From contig NZ_OCSR01000001.1 in the NCBI RefSeq assembly GCF_900230185.1, forward strand, positions 4,650,001-4,714,000: a stretch of DNA of 64,000 nt. Reading direction: 5' to 3'. Shown here one piece after another: positions 33,758-44,064 of the stretch (its first letter is position 1; each line of letters begins with the position of its first letter). Position numbers and translations under genes: made by a program. The notes under the pieces were generated by a model. It made no database searches and had not been told where the DNA came from. It worked only from the letters and a program-made list of their open reading frames with translations. This DNA comes from Burkholderia sp. OK233. Lineage in GTDB: Bacteria > Pseudomonadota > Gammaproteobacteria > Burkholderiales > Burkholderiaceae.

Positions 33758-35380
33758 TCATCGCTTCAAGGCAGCTCGCGCCCGCGCGATCAACGCCGAC
33801 GTCGACGAGTCATGCTTCTTCTCATCGACGCTTGCCGACGTCAGATCCGCCTCGACCACCTTGCCGAGGATCTTGCCCAACTCGACGCCCCATTGATCGA
33901 ACGGATTGATGTCCCATACCGATGCCTGCACCAGCACCTTATGCTCGTACAGCGCGATCAATGCGCCGAGCGAACGCGCCGTGAGTGCATCGACCAGCAA
34001 GGTGCTCGTCGGACGGTTGCCCGGAAACACCAGATGCGGCGCCAGTTCCGGCTTGTCCGCACCGGCAACCTTCTTCGCTTCTTCGAGCGTGCGGCCGAGC
34101 ATCAGCGCTTCGCTTTGCGCGAAGCAGTTCGCCAGCAGTTTCGGATGATGACTGACGAGCGGATGCTCCGGCGTCAACACGGCGATGAAGTCGATCGGCA
34201 CGATGGTCGGACCCTGGTGCAGCATCTGGAAAAACGCATGCTGACCATTCGTACCCGGTTCGCCCCAGGTCACGGCGGCGGTCGGATAGTCGACCATCAC
34301 GCCATCGAGGCGCGCCGACTTGCCGTTGCTTTCCATTTCGAGCTGTTGCAGATACGACGGCAGGAAATGCAGTGCTTCCGAATACGGCGCGACCAGATAG
34401 CTTTGCGAGCCGAAGAAGTTGCGATACCAGACGCCGATCATGCCGAGCAGCACCGGCAGATTTTTTTCGAGCGGTGCGTCGCGGAAATGCTGGTCCATCT
34501 CGCTGGCGCCCGCCAGCAGTTCGCCGAACTGTTGCGGCCCGATCGCGATCATGATCGACAGACCCACCGCCGACCACAGCGAATAACGGCCGCCGACCCA
34601 GTCCCACATCTCGAACACATTCTCTTTCGCGATGCCGAACTTGACCACCTCAGCCGGATTCGCCGACACGCCGACGAAGTGCTTCGCCAGCGCACTCTCC
34701 GGGCAGCCTTTCTCAGTGAACCAGTCGCGCAGCGAGCGCGCGTTGGTCATCGTTTCGAGCGTGGTGAAGGTCTTGGAGACGATGATCGCAAGCGTCTCTT
34801 CCGGATCGATGGTCTGCATCACGTTGTACAGATCCGCACCGTCCACGTTCGACACGAAGTGCGTGGTGATCTCCGGTGTGGCCAGATGATGCAGCGCGTG
34901 CACGACCATCTTCGGCCCGAGGTCCGAGCCGCCGATGCCGATATTCACGACGTAGCGAATCCGCTTGCCGGTATAGCCGGTCCACTCGCCGCTGCGGACC
35001 TTGTCGGCGAACGCGGCCATCTTCGCGCGCTCCGCCTCGATTTCCGCATGGAACGGTGCTTTCGGATCGGTGGCGCGCAGCGCGGTGTGCAACGCGGCGC
35101 GGCCTTCGGTCGGGTTGACGACTTCGCCCGCGAACATCGCGTCGCGGCGTTTCTCGACGCCGGCTTCGCGCGCGAGTTGCACCAGCAGTTTCAGGGTTTC
35201 GTCGGTGATGCGGTTCTTCGAGAAATCGGCCGCGAGACCGCCGCCCGCGAACGCAAAGCGCTCAGCACGGGTGGGGGCGGGATCGTTCTCGGGGGCGAAC
35301 CAGTCGCGCATGTGCGCATCGCGAATCTTCTCGTAATGCGTTTGCAGCGAGGACCAGGAGGGGAGCGAGTTCTGCGTCAT
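33758..35380 (-). CDS. pgi: Glucose-6-phosphate isomerase
   Basis: Interconverts glucose 6-phosphate and fructose 6-phosphate. 540 residues (E. coli 549). VVNIGIGGSDLGPKMV binds the phosphate; KTFTTLETMTNA, the GGRYSLWSAVGL signature and HQGPTIVPIDF are present, and GVELGKILGK lies near the C-terminus. Nothing is missing. The 337-bp leader region upstream carries a possible -10 TATACT on the minus strand (35593-35598). Confidence 0.97.
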   Translation of the reverse strand: MTQNSLPSWSSLQTHYEKIRDAHMRDWFAPENDPAPTRAERFAFAGGGLAADFSKNRITDETLKLLVQLAREAGVEKRRDAMFAGEVVNPTEGRAALHTALRATDPKAPFHAEIEAERAKMAAFADKVRSGEWTGYTGKRIRYVVNIGIGGSDLGPKMVVHALHHLATPEITTHFVSNVDGADLYNVMQTIDPEETLAIIVSKTFTTLETMTNARSLRDWFTEKGCPESALAKHFVGVSANPAEVVKFGIAKENVFEMWDWVGGRYSLWSAVGLSIMIAIGPQQFGELLAGASEMDQHFRDAPLEKNLPVLLGMIGVWYRNFFGSQSYLVAPYSEALHFLPSYLQQLEMESNGKSARLDGVMVDYPTAAVTWGEPGTNGQHAFFQMLHQGPTIVPIDFIAVLTPEHPLVSHHPKLLANCFAQSEALMLGRTLEEAKKVAGADKPELAPHLVFPGNRPTSTLLVDALTARSLGALIALYEHKVLVQASVWDINPFDQWGVELGKILGKVVEADLTSASVDEKKHDSSTSALIARARAALKR

Positions 35381-35717
35381 AGCGTCCGTCTAACGAAGTA
35401 ACGAAGGGGCACGAAGAAAGGCGCGCGCGTGAAGCGCTGCCGAGGATGATGCAACGATGCTGTTAGAGCGATGCCGCGCGGTGGGGTTCGCGGTGGGTTA
35501 CGGGCAAACTTCGCGAGTCCGCCCGGAGATCGAACGGCTCACCGAAATTTCGCCGTAACCCGCGATGAATCCGACGCGCGGCGCAGTCAATCAGTATAAC
35601 GGCGTTGTGTGACGGGTGGCAGCGGTTTGGGCGTCCCATGCAAACTGTGGGATGGGGCGTCACGTTCAGGACACCCCGTTTGAGGCGCTTCATGAGGTGC
35701 TTCATTCACCTTCTGAC
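35381..35717. other. Intergenic region between pgi and nnr
   Basis: 337 bp with no supported gene. A 9-bp inverted repeat, GGGTTACGG (35495-35503) and CCGTAACCC (35553-35561), lies in what would be the pgi leader if the TATACT at 35593-35598 (minus strand) is the -10. The short reading frames here have no ribosome site or bias. Confidence 0.45.
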
Positions 35718-37343
35718 TCATCCACCCGTTGCGGGATAGAACATACGGTTGAGCAAAGTCCGCACCATCGGGGCGAGTTCACCCGCCGTCAAACCGGCCG
35801 GGCCGTGGCCTTGCGCGCTCAGCGTGTCGGCGGCGAGGCCGTGCAGGTAGACGCCTGCCAGCGCGGCTTCGTAACGCGGCAGATGCTGGGCAAGCAGTGC
35901 GCCGATAATGCCGCCGAGCACGTCGCCGGTGCCGCCTGTCGCGAGTGCGGCATTGCCGGTCGGATTAATTGCGACGCGGCCGTCCGGCGCGGCGATGACC
36001 GTGCCCGTGCCTTTCAGCACGACCACCGCGGCAAAGCGCGCGGCCAGTGCCCGCGCTGCGGCGAGGCGGTTACGTTGCACGCCCGGCGCATCCGTGCCGA
36101 GCAGGCGCGCGGCTTCCAACGGATGCGGCGTGAGCACGCAAGGATCACCTTGTACGCCGCGCGCGGTGACTTCGGCCGCGAGCGATGGGTCTGTCGAAAT
36201 CAGATTGAGCGCGTCGGCGTCGAACAGTTTGGGTACGTCGAGCGGCAGCACGTCGTGCATGACACGCGTGGCGCGATCGCGCAGCCCCATGCCGCAACCG
36301 ACGGCGAGCGCGTCCATTTTGTCGAGCGGCAGATTGTCGATCGCATGCAGCATCAGTTCGGGATGCGGCGGATCGTAGGGCGGGGCGCCGTCGCCGAGCA
36401 AGGCAACATGCACTTTGCCCGCACCGGTGTAGAGCGCCGCGCGCGAGGCGAGAATTGGCGCGCCGCACATGCCGGTGTCGCCGCCGACCACGGCGAGGCT
36501 GCCGAAGGTGCCCTTGTTGGTGGCAAAGTCGCGCGGCGGCAGGAAGTCGGCGAACAGCTCCGGCGCGTTGAGTTGCACGGCCGTGCGGGTGCTGCTGTCA
36601 ATGCCGATCGGCGCCACCGTTACCGTGCCGCCAAGATCGCGGCCCTGCGCCGTGAAGAGGCCGGGCTTGGCGCCGATGAAGGTGATCGTGTGGGTGGCGT
36701 GGACGGCGGCGCCGTCGTTCTGGTTTTCGCTTCGGGCCGCGCCTTGGTCCGGTTTTTCGCCGACGACCGTGCCGGTGTCGCTGTCGAGGCCGCTTGGCGT
36801 ATCGAGCGCCAGGACGCCGCCTCTTCTGGACTTTGCTTTCGTGCGTTGTGAGAGCTGGCGGGCGATGGTGGCGAAGACTCCTTCCAGAGGACGGGTCAGG
36901 CCGATGCCGAACATGCCGTCCACGAGCCATGTATAGCTTTCCAGCGAAGCCGGCGGCGTCGATGTAATGGCTACGCCTGCCGCACGGGCGGTGTCGAGCG
37001 CCCAGCGGGCGTCGTCCGGCTTGACTTCAAGCGGCATGCAAAGGTCTACGGCGACACCTGCCTGGTGCAGCTCCGCGGCCACGATCAATGCGTCGCCGCC
37101 GTTGTTGCCCGGGCCGGCTATGACCCACACCTTGTGCTTCGATTTTTCGGTCGAGGTGTCGCGGCTGATCTGTTCTTGCAGGTAGCTCGCGGCTGCTTTG
37201 CCGGCGCGAGACATCAGGGTGTGCTGAGGGAGTGCCGCCGCGGCCTGGGTTTCAAGGATTCGCAGGTCGGTTAGCGTGAGCAGCGGCAACGCGCGGTTGT
37301 GCGGGTTGATTAAGGTCGGGAGCGTGGATTCGGGCACTGTCAT
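35718..37343 (-). CDS. nnr: Bifunctional NAD(P)H-hydrate epimerase / ADP-dependent dehydratase
   Basis: Repairs NAD(P)HX, the hydrated, damaged form of NAD(P)H. 541 residues combine a YjeF_N epimerase half (to about 250, with VWVIAGPGNNGGDALIVA and LALDTPSGLDSDTG) and a C-terminal ribokinase-like dehydratase half (from about 270, with GSLAVVGGDTGMCGAPILA, LTPHPLEAARL and ALATGGTGDVLGGIIGA). Both active-site regions look intact. A charged, Gln/Asn-rich insertion of about 25 residues follows the VGEKPDQG segment. It follows the FAD oxidase gene by 84 bp on the same strand, so the two may be co-transcribed. Confidence 0.95.
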   Translation of the reverse strand: MTVPESTLPTLINPHNRALPLLTLTDLRILETQAAAALPQHTLMSRAGKAAASYLQEQISRDTSTEKSKHKVWVIAGPGNNGGDALIVAAELHQAGVAVDLCMPLEVKPDDARWALDTARAAGVAITSTPPASLESYTWLVDGMFGIGLTRPLEGVFATIARQLSQRTKAKSRRGGVLALDTPSGLDSDTGTVVGEKPDQGAARSENQNDGAAVHATHTITFIGAKPGLFTAQGRDLGGTVTVAPIGIDSSTRTAVQLNAPELFADFLPPRDFATNKGTFGSLAVVGGDTGMCGAPILASRAALYTGAGKVHVALLGDGAPPYDPPHPELMLHAIDNLPLDKMDALAVGCGMGLRDRATRVMHDVLPLDVPKLFDADALNLISTDPSLAAEVTARGVQGDPCVLTPHPLEAARLLGTDAPGVQRNRLAAARALAARFAAVVVLKGTGTVIAAPDGRVAINPTGNAALATGGTGDVLGGIIGALLAQHLPRYEAALAGVYLHGLAADTLSAQGHGPAGLTAGELAPMVRTLLNRMFYPATGG

Positions 37344-37427
37344 GGCGAGGCTTGGAGTTCACCTTGGGCAAGGTGAGGAAGCGTTGGGAGCCACTATGGT
37401 AGTGCCGATACGCTCCCGTCGCGCCAA

Positions 37428-38726
37428 TTACTGGAATCGGTCCGCGCGCAGCGCAGCCAACGTGTCCGCGGGGACGTCGGGGGTCTTGTCCGAGATCAGG
37501 TCGGCGATCAGCTTGCCCGACCCGCATGCCAGGCCCCAACCAGCCGGCCCGTGGCCGGCATTCACGAACAGACGCGGATGAAGCGCATTGCCGATCACAG
37601 GCATTCCGTCCGGTGACAGCAGTTTTACGCCTTCCCAAGGCAAAGCCGCGGAGATCCGGGCCGCGCCCGGAATCCAGTCGTGAGTCGCCTGGCCCAGCAG
37701 CGCCAGCGCTTCCTTCGTCAACGCTTCGCCGAGCGGTTTGTCGATCTGCCCGGCGCTCTGCAGGACCGCACCGCCCGCAACCCGCAGGCGATGATTCATG
37801 CGGCTGACCGTAATCCGCTTGACCGCGTCGACAATCGCGACATGCGGCGCGCATTCCTCATGCGCAATCGGCGCCACGAGGTTATGGAGGCGCAGCGGAT
37901 GCAACGGCAGCCGCAGCCCCAGGCGTTCGAGCAGCGGCAGACTACCGTAACCCGCGGCGACGACGATCGCATCGGCATTGATCACGTCGACTTCGCGTGA
38001 ACGCGATGCCATGCCCGGTCGTGGCGCCAGTTCCACCGCGGCACGCTGACCTTCGAGGCGGATCGCCGAGACTTCGCAGCCCAGTATGAATTGCACGCCG
38101 CCTTGTGTGTCGAGGGTCTGCTTGATCAGTTTCGCGAAAAGCGGGCAGTTGGCCGTGCGCTCCTGGTCGAACAACACGCCACCGGCGAATTCCGGCTCGG
38201 TTCGTACGGAATGCTCGAACGCGGCGCATTCGGCCGGCGTGAGTACATGGTGCGGGACTTCGTATTGGCGCAGCAGATCGAGCGCGGTCTGTGTCTGCTG
38301 CCATTCCTGCCCGGAACGCACCAGATAGAGCAGGCCGCTCGCCTGCTCGAATTCCAGCCCGAAGCGCGCTTCGATGTCGGCCATCGCTTCACGCGATGCT
38401 TCGATCAACGGACGCAGCCGCGCGTACTGGCGGCTGAATGCCTCCGGCTCCTGCAAAGCGGCCAGCTGCTTGACGAACTGGCGCGCCGGCCCGTTAAAGC
38501 CGGCCTTGCTGATCACGCCGTTTTTGGCGCCCTGACGGCTTGCCATGAAAGTCGGGCCGAACCAGACGTCGAGTGGGGTCGGCAGCACGGTGCCGCCGTG
38601 CCCATAGGTCGCGCCTTGCGCGACCGTTGCGTGGCGCTCGACGACGCATACCCGGTGACCGGCCGCGCGCAGTTGATAAGCGGTGGCGACGCCCACAATC
38701 CCGCCGCCAATGACGATGACATCCAT
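37428..38726 (-). CDS. DadA-like FAD-dependent D-amino-acid dehydrogenase
   Basis: 432 residues, DAO superfamily. The dinucleotide-binding motif VIVIGGGIVGVATAYQL opens the protein, and VVERHATVAQGATYGHGG matches the DadA small-subunit group, which oxidises D-amino acids (D-alanine first) to 2-oxo acids with electrons passed to the respiratory chain. The C-terminal FVNAGHGPAGWGLACGSGKL is also DadA-like. No alanine racemase gene is adjacent, unlike classical dad operons, so the true substrate may differ. Length is normal for DadA. Confidence 0.87.
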   Translation of the reverse strand: MDVIVIGGGIVGVATAYQLRAAGHRVCVVERHATVAQGATYGHGGTVLPTPLDVWFGPTFMASRQGAKNGVISKAGFNGPARQFVKQLAALQEPEAFSRQYARLRPLIEASREAMADIEARFGLEFEQASGLLYLVRSGQEWQQTQTALDLLRQYEVPHHVLTPAECAAFEHSVRTEPEFAGGVLFDQERTANCPLFAKLIKQTLDTQGGVQFILGCEVSAIRLEGQRAAVELAPRPGMASRSREVDVINADAIVVAAGYGSLPLLERLGLRLPLHPLRLHNLVAPIAHEECAPHVAIVDAVKRITVSRMNHRLRVAGGAVLQSAGQIDKPLGEALTKEALALLGQATHDWIPGAARISAALPWEGVKLLSPDGMPVIGNALHPRLFVNAGHGPAGWGLACGSGKLIADLISDKTPDVPADTLAALRADRFQ

Positions 38727-38925
38727 GATCTGATTCGATTTGCCGGCGGGACGCCGAAACGCCGCGTTCCCGTTAAGCGTGGCATGCGGCGCACTGCCTA
38801 GGATTGCTCAGGCTGCTCGCGCCGATCTGGTGAAAGGCCGAATGATAGCAGTCAAAACGACAGACCGGCCACGCAGACCCCGCCAAAACCCTGGTGCGAC
38901 GCCCGTTGGAAGGCCGTTCCCGGGG

Positions 38926-38931
38926 TATAAT
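38926..38931 (+). promoter_or_regulatory. Candidate -10 of purL
   Basis: A consensus TATAAT preceded by GGG, 75 nt before purL, in the 280-bp gap between the divergent DadA-like gene and purL. The -35 is poor (a TTGGAA at 38906-38911 is only 14 nt away). No riboswitch-like fold or PurR box was recognised. Confidence 0.4.
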
Positions 38932-39006
38932 CTCGGACTTCCTTTCCGCCTCACGTCGCCTTCACGCGCGACTCATCGGCATCATTAGCGACGCAACGTC
39001 AAGTCC

Positions 39007-42000
39007 ATGGCCCACTTCTCGTGTTTCCCCGGCGCTTCAGCCCTTTCGGATTTCCGTCAAACCCGCCTGCTCGAAACGCTTACGCGCATCGACGCCAACA
39101 TCACCGGCGTGCGCGGGCAATATCTGCACTTCGTCAACGCGCAAACCCCGCTGTCCGCGGAAGACAACGCGAAGATCGAAGCGCTGATGCACTACGGCGA
39201 TCCGCTCGAAGAAACCAACGAGCGCGGCACGGCCGAAACCTTCCTCGTGGTGCCGCGCTTTGGCACGGTGTCGCCGTGGGCCAGCAAGGCAACCGATATC
39301 GCCCACCTCTGCGGTCTGACGCAGGTGCGCCGCATCGAGCGCGGTGTCGAATACACCGTCACGCTGAAAAGTGGTCTGCTGGGCGGCAAGAAGGCGCTCT
39401 CCGACGAAGCCCGTGAGGCCGTCGCCGCGGCGCTGCATGACCGCATGACTGAAAGCGTGTCGCCCTCGCGTGACCACGCGCTGCATCTGTTCGACGAACT
39501 GCCGGCCAAGCCACTGCAAACCGTCGACGTGTTGAGCAACGGCCGTGGCGCACTGGAAGCGGCGAACATGGAACTGGGCCTCGCGCTCGCCGACGACGAA
39601 ATCGACTACCTCGTCGAGGCCTTCACGAAACTCGGCCGCAACCCGACCGATGTCGAGTTGATGATGTTCGCGCAGGCCAACAGCGAACACTGCCGCCACA
39701 AGATCTTCAACGCGGACTGGACGATCGACGGCGAGAAACAGGACATCTCGCTGTTCAACATGATCCGCAACACGGAGAAGCTGAACCCGCAAGGCACGAT
39801 CGTCGCGTATTCGGACAACTCGGCGATTATGGCGGGTGGCGTGGCTGAGCGCTGGTTCCCGCGCACGCCGGCTGAACTTGGTGCAAGCGAATTGCCCGAG
39901 CACTATCGCCGCAACGTCGAACTGACGCACACCTTGATGAAGGTGGAGACGCACAACCACCCGACCGCGATCTCGCCGTTCCCGGGCGCCTCGACCGGCG
40001 CGGGCGGCGAAATCCGCGACGAAGGCGCGACGGGCCGCGGTGCGCGTCCGAAGGCCGGTCTGGCGGGCTTCACGGTGTCGAATCTGGAATTGCCGGACGG
40101 CGTCGAGGCATGGGAAAACGCGCGTGACGCCGCGCAGCCGCTGGCACACCGGAATCCGGACGACAAGTACGAAGCGTACGGCCGTCCTGACCGCATCGCG
40201 TCGCCGCTGCAAATCATGATCGACGGCCCGCTCGGTGGCGCAGCGTTCAACAACGAATTCGGCCGGCCGAATCTGGGTGGCTATTTCCGCGCATACGAGC
40301 AGAACGTCGCGGGTCTGGTGCGCGGCTATCACAAGCCGATCATGATCGCCGGCGGCATCGGCAATATTTCGGATCAACACACGCACAAGCACGATCTGCC
40401 TGAAGGGTCGCTCCTGATCCAGATCGGCGGCCCGGGTATGCGCATCGGCATGGGCGGCGGCGCCGCCAGTTCGATGGCGACCGGCACCAACACCGCCGAA
40501 CTCGACTTCGATTCGGTCCAGCGTGGCAATCCGGAAATCGAGCGCCGCGCGCAGGAAGTGATTAACGCGTGCTGGCAGCTTGGCGAGAAGAATCCGATTC
40601 TGAGCATTCACGACGTGGGTGCGGGCGGTCTGTCGAACGCGTTCCCGGAAGTCGTGGACGGCGCCAGCAAGGGCGCGATCTTCGATCTGCGCAAGATCCA
40701 GCTGGAAGAGAGCGGGTTGTCGCCGCGCGAAATCTGGTCGAACGAAGCGCAGGAGCGGTACGTGCTCGCGATTGCGCCGGCCGATCTGCCGGCCTTCGAA
40801 GCCATGTGCGAGCGCGAGCGTTGCCCGTTCGCGGTGGTCGGCACGGCTACGGCCGAACGTCAGTTGAAGGTGATCGATTCCGAATCGAACAACGACGCCG
40901 CACACGAGCCGGTCGACATGCCGATGGAAGTGCTGCTCGGCAAGGCGCCGCGCATGCATCGCGACGTGAAGCGCGTCGAGCAGAAACTCGAGCCGGTGGA
41001 TGTCACCGGCATCGCGTTGTCGGAAGTGGCGGTCAGCGTACTGCGTCACCCTACGGTTGCCAGCAAGTCGTTCCTGATCACGATCGGCGACCGCTCGGTC
41101 GGCGGCACAACCGCGCGCGACCAGATGGTCGGTCCGTGGCAAGTGCCGGTGGCCGACGTTGCGATTACGACGATGGACTACGCGGGCTTCCGCGGCGAAG
41201 CGATGACCATGGCCGAGCGTACGCCGCTTGCCGTGATCAACGCGCCGGCGTCGGGCCGCATGGCGGTCGGCGAGGCGGTCACCAACATCGCGGCGGCGCC
41301 GATCGCGTCGCTCGATAAGCTCAAGCTGTCGGCCAACTGGATGGCCGCATGCGGCGCAGCGGGAGAAGACGCCGCGCTGTACGACACGGTCAAGGCCATT
41401 GGCATGGAGCTGTGCCCGGCGCTCGGCATCAGCATTCCGGTGGGCAAGGATTCGCTGTCCATGCGTACCAAGTGGGAAGATCGCGGCGTGGCGAAGGAAG
41501 TCGTCGCGCCGGTCTCGCTGATCATCTCGGCATTCGCGCCGGTTGAAGATGTGCGTCAGCACCTCACGCCGCAGCTGCGCCGCGCGAGCGACGTGGGCGA
41601 TTCCGTGCTGATCGCGATTGACCTTGGCCGCGCGAAGCATCGTCTTGGCGGCAGTATCCTCGCGCAAGTCACGCAGCAAGTCGGAGACACGGTGCCGGAC
41701 GTCGACGATCCGGAAGATCTGAAGCGATTCTTCACCGCGATCCAGTCGCTCAATAGCGACGGCAAGCTGCTCGCGTACCACGACCGCTCGGACGGCGGTC
41801 TGTGGGCGACGGTTTGCGAAATGGCGTTTGCGGGTCACGTCGGCGTGTCGCTGAACGTCGACATGCTGATCCTCGATCCGAACCATGAGTCCGATTTCGG
41901 CGACGCGAAAGACTGGGCGAAACAGACCAGCGGCCGTCGTGAAGACCGCACGATCCGCGCGCTCTTCACCGAAGAACTCGGCGCCGTGATTCAGGTGCGC

Positions 42001-43092
42001 GCAGCGGACCGCGACGCGGTGCTGGGAGCGCTGCGCGAACACGGTCTGTCGGCATGCTCGCACGTGATCGGTAAGATCAACGAGCGTGACACGATTGAAA
42101 TATATCGCGACGCGAAGAAGATCTACGACGCACCGCGCACCGAATTGCATCGCGCGTGGAGCGAAGTGAGCTGGCGTATTTCGCGTCTGCGCGATAACCC
42201 GGCTTGTGCCGATGCCGAATACGACGCGCTCTCCGATGCGGCCGATCCGGGCATCTCGCCGATCCTCACGTTCGATCCGGCGGAAGACGTCGCCGCACCG
42301 TTCATCGGCAAGAGCGCCCGCCCGCGTGTTGCGATCCTGCGTGAACAGGGCGTGAACTCGCACCTCGAAACAGCTTACGCATTCGACCGCGCCGGCTTCG
42401 ACGCGCACGACGTGCACATGAGCGACCTGCTGGCCGGCCGCGCCAATCTGGCGGATTTCGCCGGTGCGGTGGCGTGCGGCGGCTTCTCATACGGCGACAC
42501 GCTGGGTGCCGGTGAAGGCTGGGCCAAGGCGATCCGCTTCAACTCGCAATTGGCCGATATGTTCGCTGCGTTCTTTGGCCGCGAAGACACGTTCGCGCTG
42601 GGCATCTGCAACGGCTGCCAGATGATGAGCAGCCTCGCGTCGATGATTCCGGGCGCCGAAGCCTGGCCGAAGTTCACGCGCAATAAGTCGGAGAAATTCG
42701 AAGCGCGCTTCTCGCTGGTCGAAGTGCAGGCTTCGCCGTCGATCTTCTTCGCCGGCATGGAAGGTTCGCGCATTCCGGTGGCGATTGCGCACGGCGAAGG
42801 CTATGCGGACTTTTCGCAGCAGGGCGATGCGTCGAAGGTGGCTGTGGCGATGCGTTACGTCGATCACCGTGGGCAGGCAACGGAGCAGTATCCGTTCAAC
42901 CCGAACGGTTCGCCGGACGGCATCACGTCGGTCACGACGCCTGATGGCCGCTTCAGCGTGCTGATGCCGCACACCGAGCGCGTGCATCGCGCAGTCCAGA
43001 TGAGCTGGCATCCGGAAGGTTGGGGTGAGGGCAGCACGGACGCAAGCCCGTGGCTGCGCGTGTTCCAGAACGCACGCCGCTGGCTGGGTTGA
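39007..43092 (+). CDS. purL: Phosphoribosylformylglycinamidine synthase (large, single-chain PurL)
   Basis: Fourth step of purine synthesis: FGAR, ATP and glutamine give FGAM. 1361 residues, the single-chain form of gamma- and beta-proteobacteria (E. coli 1295). The synthetase part carries MKVETHNHPTAISPFPGASTG and the GGPGMRIGMGGGAASSM segment. The C-terminal glutamine amidotransferase domain begins at about 1095 (RPRVAILREQGVNS), with nucleophile C1201 in LGICNGCQMMSSL and H1335/E1337 in SWHPEGW. No good Shine-Dalgarno precedes the ATG. Downstream it converges with a parvulin gene across a shared terminator. Confidence 0.98.
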   Translation: MAHFSCFPGASALSDFRQTRLLETLTRIDANITGVRGQYLHFVNAQTPLSAEDNAKIEALMHYGDPLEETNERGTAETFLVVPRFGTVSPWASKATDIAHLCGLTQVRRIERGVEYTVTLKSGLLGGKKALSDEAREAVAAALHDRMTESVSPSRDHALHLFDELPAKPLQTVDVLSNGRGALEAANMELGLALADDEIDYLVEAFTKLGRNPTDVELMMFAQANSEHCRHKIFNADWTIDGEKQDISLFNMIRNTEKLNPQGTIVAYSDNSAIMAGGVAERWFPRTPAELGASELPEHYRRNVELTHTLMKVETHNHPTAISPFPGASTGAGGEIRDEGATGRGARPKAGLAGFTVSNLELPDGVEAWENARDAAQPLAHRNPDDKYEAYGRPDRIASPLQIMIDGPLGGAAFNNEFGRPNLGGYFRAYEQNVAGLVRGYHKPIMIAGGIGNISDQHTHKHDLPEGSLLIQIGGPGMRIGMGGGAASSMATGTNTAELDFDSVQRGNPEIERRAQEVINACWQLGEKNPILSIHDVGAGGLSNAFPEVVDGASKGAIFDLRKIQLEESGLSPREIWSNEAQERYVLAIAPADLPAFEAMCERERCPFAVVGTATAERQLKVIDSESNNDAAHEPVDMPMEVLLGKAPRMHRDVKRVEQKLEPVDVTGIALSEVAVSVLRHPTVASKSFLITIGDRSVGGTTARDQMVGPWQVPVADVAITTMDYAGFRGEAMTMAERTPLAVINAPASGRMAVGEAVTNIAAAPIASLDKLKLSANWMAACGAAGEDAALYDTVKAIGMELCPALGISIPVGKDSLSMRTKWEDRGVAKEVVAPVSLIISAFAPVEDVRQHLTPQLRRASDVGDSVLIAIDLGRAKHRLGGSILAQVTQQVGDTVPDVDDPEDLKRFFTAIQSLNSDGKLLAYHDRSDGGLWATVCEMAFAGHVGVSLNVDMLILDPNHESDFGDAKDWAKQTSGRREDRTIRALFTEELGAVIQVRAADRDAVLGALREHGLSACSHVIGKINERDTIEIYRDAKKIYDAPRTELHRAWSEVSWRISRLRDNPACADAEYDALSDAADPGISPILTFDPAEDVAAPFIGKSARPRVAILREQGVNSHLETAYAFDRAGFDAHDVHMSDLLAGRANLADFAGAVACGGFSYGDTLGAGEGWAKAIRFNSQLADMFAAFFGREDTFALGICNGCQMMSSLASMIPGAEAWPKFTRNKSEKFEARFSLVEVQASPSIFFAGMEGSRIPVAIAHGEGYADFSQQGDASKVAVAMRYVDHRGQATEQYPFNPNGSPDGITSVTTPDGRFSVLMPHTERVHRAVQMSWHPEGWGEGSTDASPWLRVFQNARRWLG

Positions 43093-43218
43093 TGATGCGA
43101 CGGGGACCGCCGCTCGTTGTGGCGGCTCCCTTGCTTTAGCCGAAGCGAGGCAACGCTTCATCAGAAGCGATTGGCACTTCAGCGAAAGCTGAGCGAAGTA
43201 AAGCAGAACGCGCAGAAA

Positions 43219-43247
43219 CAAAAAAACCGCCCGAGGGCGGTTTTTTT
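43219..43247. terminator. Bidirectional terminator between purL and the parvulin gene
   Basis: ACCGCC-CGAG-GGCGGT (43226-43241) flanked by seven A and seven T; it works in either direction and separates converging genes. Confidence 0.93.
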
Positions 43248-43273
43248 ATTCCGAAGCAGCAGCCAAAAACCGC

Positions 43274-44053
43274 TTACTGAATCTTCGCGTTCTTACGCAG
43301 GCCTTCTTCGAACGCCTGCAGCTTTTCCTGCTGGATCTGCTGCACGATCTGCGGACGCACTTGCTCCAGCGGCGGCGGCGTGATGTTGCGCACGTCGTCG
43401 ACACGGATGATGTGCCAGCCGAATTGCGTGTGCACCGGCGTGTCCGTCATCTGGCCTTTCTGCAGATGCGTGGCCGCGTCCGCGAATTCAGGCACGTAGG
43501 CTTTCGGGTCCGACCAGTCAAGGTCGCCGCCGTTCTTGCCCGACCCCGGGTCCTTCGAGAATTGCTTGGCGAGGTCTTCGAAGCTTGCGCCGCCCTTGAT
43601 CTTGGCGATCAGATCCTTGGCTTGCTGTTCGTTGTCGACCAGGATGTGGTGCAGGTGATATTCCTTGCCGCCCGCGTCCTTGATCAGCGCGTTGTAACGC
43701 GCGGTGACTTCGGCGTCGGTCGGCGTGTTGGTCTTCACGAAGTCTTCGATCAGCGCGCGCAGCACGACGGTTTGTTGCGCGACGGCGATTTGCGCCTTGA
43801 TGTCCGGACGATTCGGCAGGCCGCGGCGCAGCGCTTCCTGCATCAGGATCTCGCGGTTCACCAGCTCTTCGCGCACGGCCATTTGCAGTTGCGGCGTGTT
43901 TTGCTGGCCTTGATGAACCAGTTGATCGATCAGCGCGTCGGCGCGTGCTTTCGGAATCGGCGTGCCGTTCACGACGGCGATGTTCTGTGCGAATGCAGGT
44001 GCGGCCGCAAATGCAGCCAGCAATACCCAAAGGCGGGTTTTCTTCAAGGTCAT
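43274..44053 (-). CDS. Periplasmic parvulin-type peptidyl-prolyl isomerase
   Basis: 259 residues: signal peptide to about residue 22 (ends AAPAFA-QN), a SurA/PrsA-like N-terminal helical region, and a parvulin domain (about 131-226) with EYHLHHILVDNEQQA, GSGKNGGDLDW and FGWHIIRVDDV. The three conserved histidines support catalysis. It probably assists outer-membrane or secreted protein folding. Last gene of a yciB-bolA-parvulin unit: the BolA stop is 11 nt upstream of this start. A second isomerase gene, ppiD, lies in the same window. Confidence 0.93.
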   Translation of the reverse strand: MTLKKTRLWVLLAAFAAAPAFAQNIAVVNGTPIPKARADALIDQLVHQGQQNTPQLQMAVREELVNREILMQEALRRGLPNRPDIKAQIAVAQQTVVLRALIEDFVKTNTPTDAEVTARYNALIKDAGGKEYHLHHILVDNEQQAKDLIAKIKGGASFEDLAKQFSKDPGSGKNGGDLDWSDPKAYVPEFADAATHLQKGQMTDTPVHTQFGWHIIRVDDVRNITPPPLEQVRPQIVQQIQQEKLQAFEEGLRKNAKIQ

Positions 44054-44064
44054 CGAAAGGTTTC

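Noticed and set aside
35463..35705. 80-codon frame between pgi and nnr
   Set aside because: No ribosome site, no signal or domain, Arg/His-rich composition; better read as leader or spacer.
39037..42417. Open frame of about 1126 codons antisense to purL
   Set aside because: purL on the plus strand is certain. The antisense frame is Arg/His/Val-rich with no domain, a typical mirror of GC-rich codon bias.
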